Positions 5,124 through 6,453 of a stretch of 6,453 nucleotides of DNA are shown here, one piece after another. The number at the start of each line of letters is the position of its first letter. The stretch's first letter is position 1. This stretch comes from Acidobacteriaceae bacterium (lineage in GTDB: Bacteria; Acidobacteriota; Terriglobia; Terriglobales; SbA1): assembly GCA_019237515.1 (NCBI GenBank), contig JAFAGX010000679.1, positions 1 to 6,453 of the forward strand, read 5' to 3'. The notes beneath the pieces were generated by a model that saw only the letters and a program-made list of their open reading frames with translations, did not search any database and was not told where the DNA came from. A program made the translations under genes and the position numbers.

Positions 5124-6453
5124 CTAGGCCTCTAATTTCTTGCTGAGGAGCTCATTCACCAACTGGGGATTGGCTTGGCCTTTGCTGAGCTTCATGACCT
5201 GGCCGACAAAGAAACCGAGCACGGTCTTCTTCCCTGCGCGGTATTGCTCAACCTGCTTTGGATTCGCAGCAACGACGTCGTCGATAATTTTTTGGATCGC
5301 CGATGTGTCCGTGATCTGCTGCGGCTTTTCTTTCTCGTAAACCTCCGGAAAATCCTGATTGCGTTCGAACGAGAGATCGTAAAGTTCTTTGAGCATCTTT
5401 CCGGAAATCGTACCGTTCTCGACGAGATCGGCGGAGAATGCTACTCCGCGCATGGAAATGGGGGATTGACCGATTTCCAGACTTTTGGTTTTCAAACGTC
5501 CCAACAGTTCACTTTGCACGAGATTGGCAACGCGCTTGGGATTTTTGGCTTGTTTGGCTGCGGCTTCAAATTCGTCGGCCAGGACCCTGCTAGCCGTGAG
5601 CACCTGCGCGTCATATGGCGTGATGCCGTATTCGTCTACCATTCGGGTGCGCCGGGCATCAGGTAGCTCGGGCAGCGTCCTGCGAACTTCGGCTACAAAT
5701 TTCTCGTCCAGCACGACGGGCAACAGGTCAGGTTCAGGAAAGTAGCGGTAATCGTGCGCCTCTTCTTTCGATCGCATGCTGTAGGTTTGGCCGCGGCTGG
5801 CGTCATACAGGCGAGTTTCCTGGGTGATGGCCCCGCCGGATTCCAGGATCCCGATCTGCCGACCGATCTCATAATCCAGTGCATCGCGAATGAAGCGGAA
5901 CGAGTTCACATTTTTGACTTCCGTCTTGGTACCAAATTCCTTCTGACCGTGCGGACGGACACTAATGTTGGCATCGCACCGCAGCGAGCCTTCCTCCATG
6001 TTGCAGTCGCTTACCCCCGTGTAAAGGATGATTTCTTTCAGGCGAGTGAGATACTCATAGGCCTCGTTGGGCGATGAGATGTCAGGTTCGCTGACGATTT
6101 CAATTAACGGAACGCCCGTGCGGTTTAAATCGATAGCAGTCGTTTTGGAAGAGTCGGCAAATCCCTCGTGCAGGCTCTTGCCGGCGTCCTCTTCCAGGTG
6201 GAGGCGGGTGATGCCGATTTTTTTCTCGTTGGCTCCATTCGGGACAATGATCCAGCCAAACTCGGCCAAAGGCTTGTCATATTGCGAGATTTGATAGCCC
6301 TTGGGTAAATCGGGATAGAAGTAATTTTTTCGAGCAAAGATCGAAGCTTGGTTGATACGGCAATTCAAGGCCATCGCGGCGAGCGCTGCAAACTGAACTG
6401 CCTTCCGATTCAAGACCGGCAATGCGCCGGGATGCCCGAGGCACACAGGACAG
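5124..6453 (-). CDS. gatB: Aspartyl/glutamyl-tRNA amidotransferase subunit B, 5' end beyond the window
   Basis: GatB is the kinase/transamidation-side subunit of the GatCAB complex, which converts misacylated Glu-tRNA(Gln) and Asp-tRNA(Asn) into Gln-tRNA and Asn-tRNA in the cytoplasm. The frame is open to the right edge: 442 complete codons are visible, beginning C-P-V-C-L-G, the conserved cysteine motif near the N-terminus of GatB. The GTG at 6446-6444 is therefore the internal Val of CPVCLG and not a start. Roughly 40 residues should be missing. The GatB signature IDLNRTGVPLIEIVSEPD lies at about visible residues 107-124. It is followed by MEEGSLRCDANISVR, TEVKNVNSF and the DYRYFPEPDL segment of the catalytic cradle. 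The C-terminal 145 or so residues form the helical YqeY-like tail that contacts tRNA, ending in QLVNELLSKKLEA and TAG at 5126-5124. No frameshift or missing segment is seen. The next gene on the strand, 122 bp on, is unrelated. Confidence 0.97.
   Translation of the reverse strand, partial: CPVCLGHPGALPVLNRKAVQFAALAAMALNCRINQASIFARKNYFYPDLPKGYQISQYDKPLAEFGWIIVPNGANEKKIGITRLHLEEDAGKSLHEGFADSSKTTAIDLNRTGVPLIEIVSEPDISSPNEAYEYLTRLKEIILYTGVSDCNMEEGSLRCDANISVRPHGQKEFGTKTEVKNVNSFRFIRDALDYEIGRQIGILESGGAITQETRLYDASRGQTYSMRSKEEAHDYRYFPEPDLLPVVLDEKFVAEVRRTLPELPDARRTRMVDEYGITPYDAQVLTASRVLADEFEAAAKQAKNPKRVANLVQSELLGRLKTKSLEIGQSPISMRGVAFSADLVENGTISGKMLKELYDLSFERNQDFPEVYEKEKPQQITDTSAIQKIIDDVVAANPKQVEQYRAGKKTVLGFFVGQVMKLSKGQANPQLVNELLSKKLEA

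Noticed and set aside
6444..6446. GTG as the start of gatB
   Set aside because: The upstream codons continue in frame as Cys-Pro before this Val, giving the conserved CPVCLG motif, so the true start lies beyond the window.

Overview
The window reads as ordinary bacterial chromosome of moderately high GC. It has no phage, plasmid, insertion-sequence or CRISPR features. The gene style and the short palindromic and 'GAGGACAC'-type intergenic elements resemble what I remember of Acidobacteriota genomes (Koribacter/Terriglobia-like soil bacteria). That assignment rests on pattern memory, not on any marker tested here.

Layout from left to right. On the minus strand, a secreted Sel1-repeat protein runs off the left edge (889 to 1). 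Upstream of it on the same strand lie a secreted metallo-beta-lactamase-fold (MBL) hydrolase (2094 to 1147) and, before that, a SAM-dependent small-molecule O-methyltransferase (3211 to 2165). A 163-bp divergent intergenic region carries a good sigma70-type promoter facing right. It leads into a second secreted MBL-fold hydrolase (3375 to 4304, plus strand). That gene converges on a small membrane-anchored protein of unknown function (5001 to 4369, minus strand), and the two are separated by a run of three back-to-back palindromes. Beyond it, gatB (Asp/Glu-tRNA amidotransferase subunit B) is on the minus strand with its first few dozen codons beyond the right edge.

How the genes may work together. 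gatB is housekeeping and probably unrelated to the rest. The methyltransferase and the first MBL enzyme are co-oriented, 70 bp apart, with a hairpin between them. The second MBL gene is divergent from the methyltransferase. Two exported hydrolases of different MBL subfamilies around a cytoplasmic O-methyltransferase could be a small catabolic or detoxification module, but nothing in the sequence identifies the substrate. The Sel1 protein may be an independent exported scaffold.

No stretch longer than 300 bp lacks a gene; the longest gap is 890-1146. I see no clearly new system. The items most worth a second look are the MBL/methyltransferase cluster, the hairpins that share a 15-bp repeat after two consecutive stop codons, the triple palindrome, and the anchored protein of unknown function.
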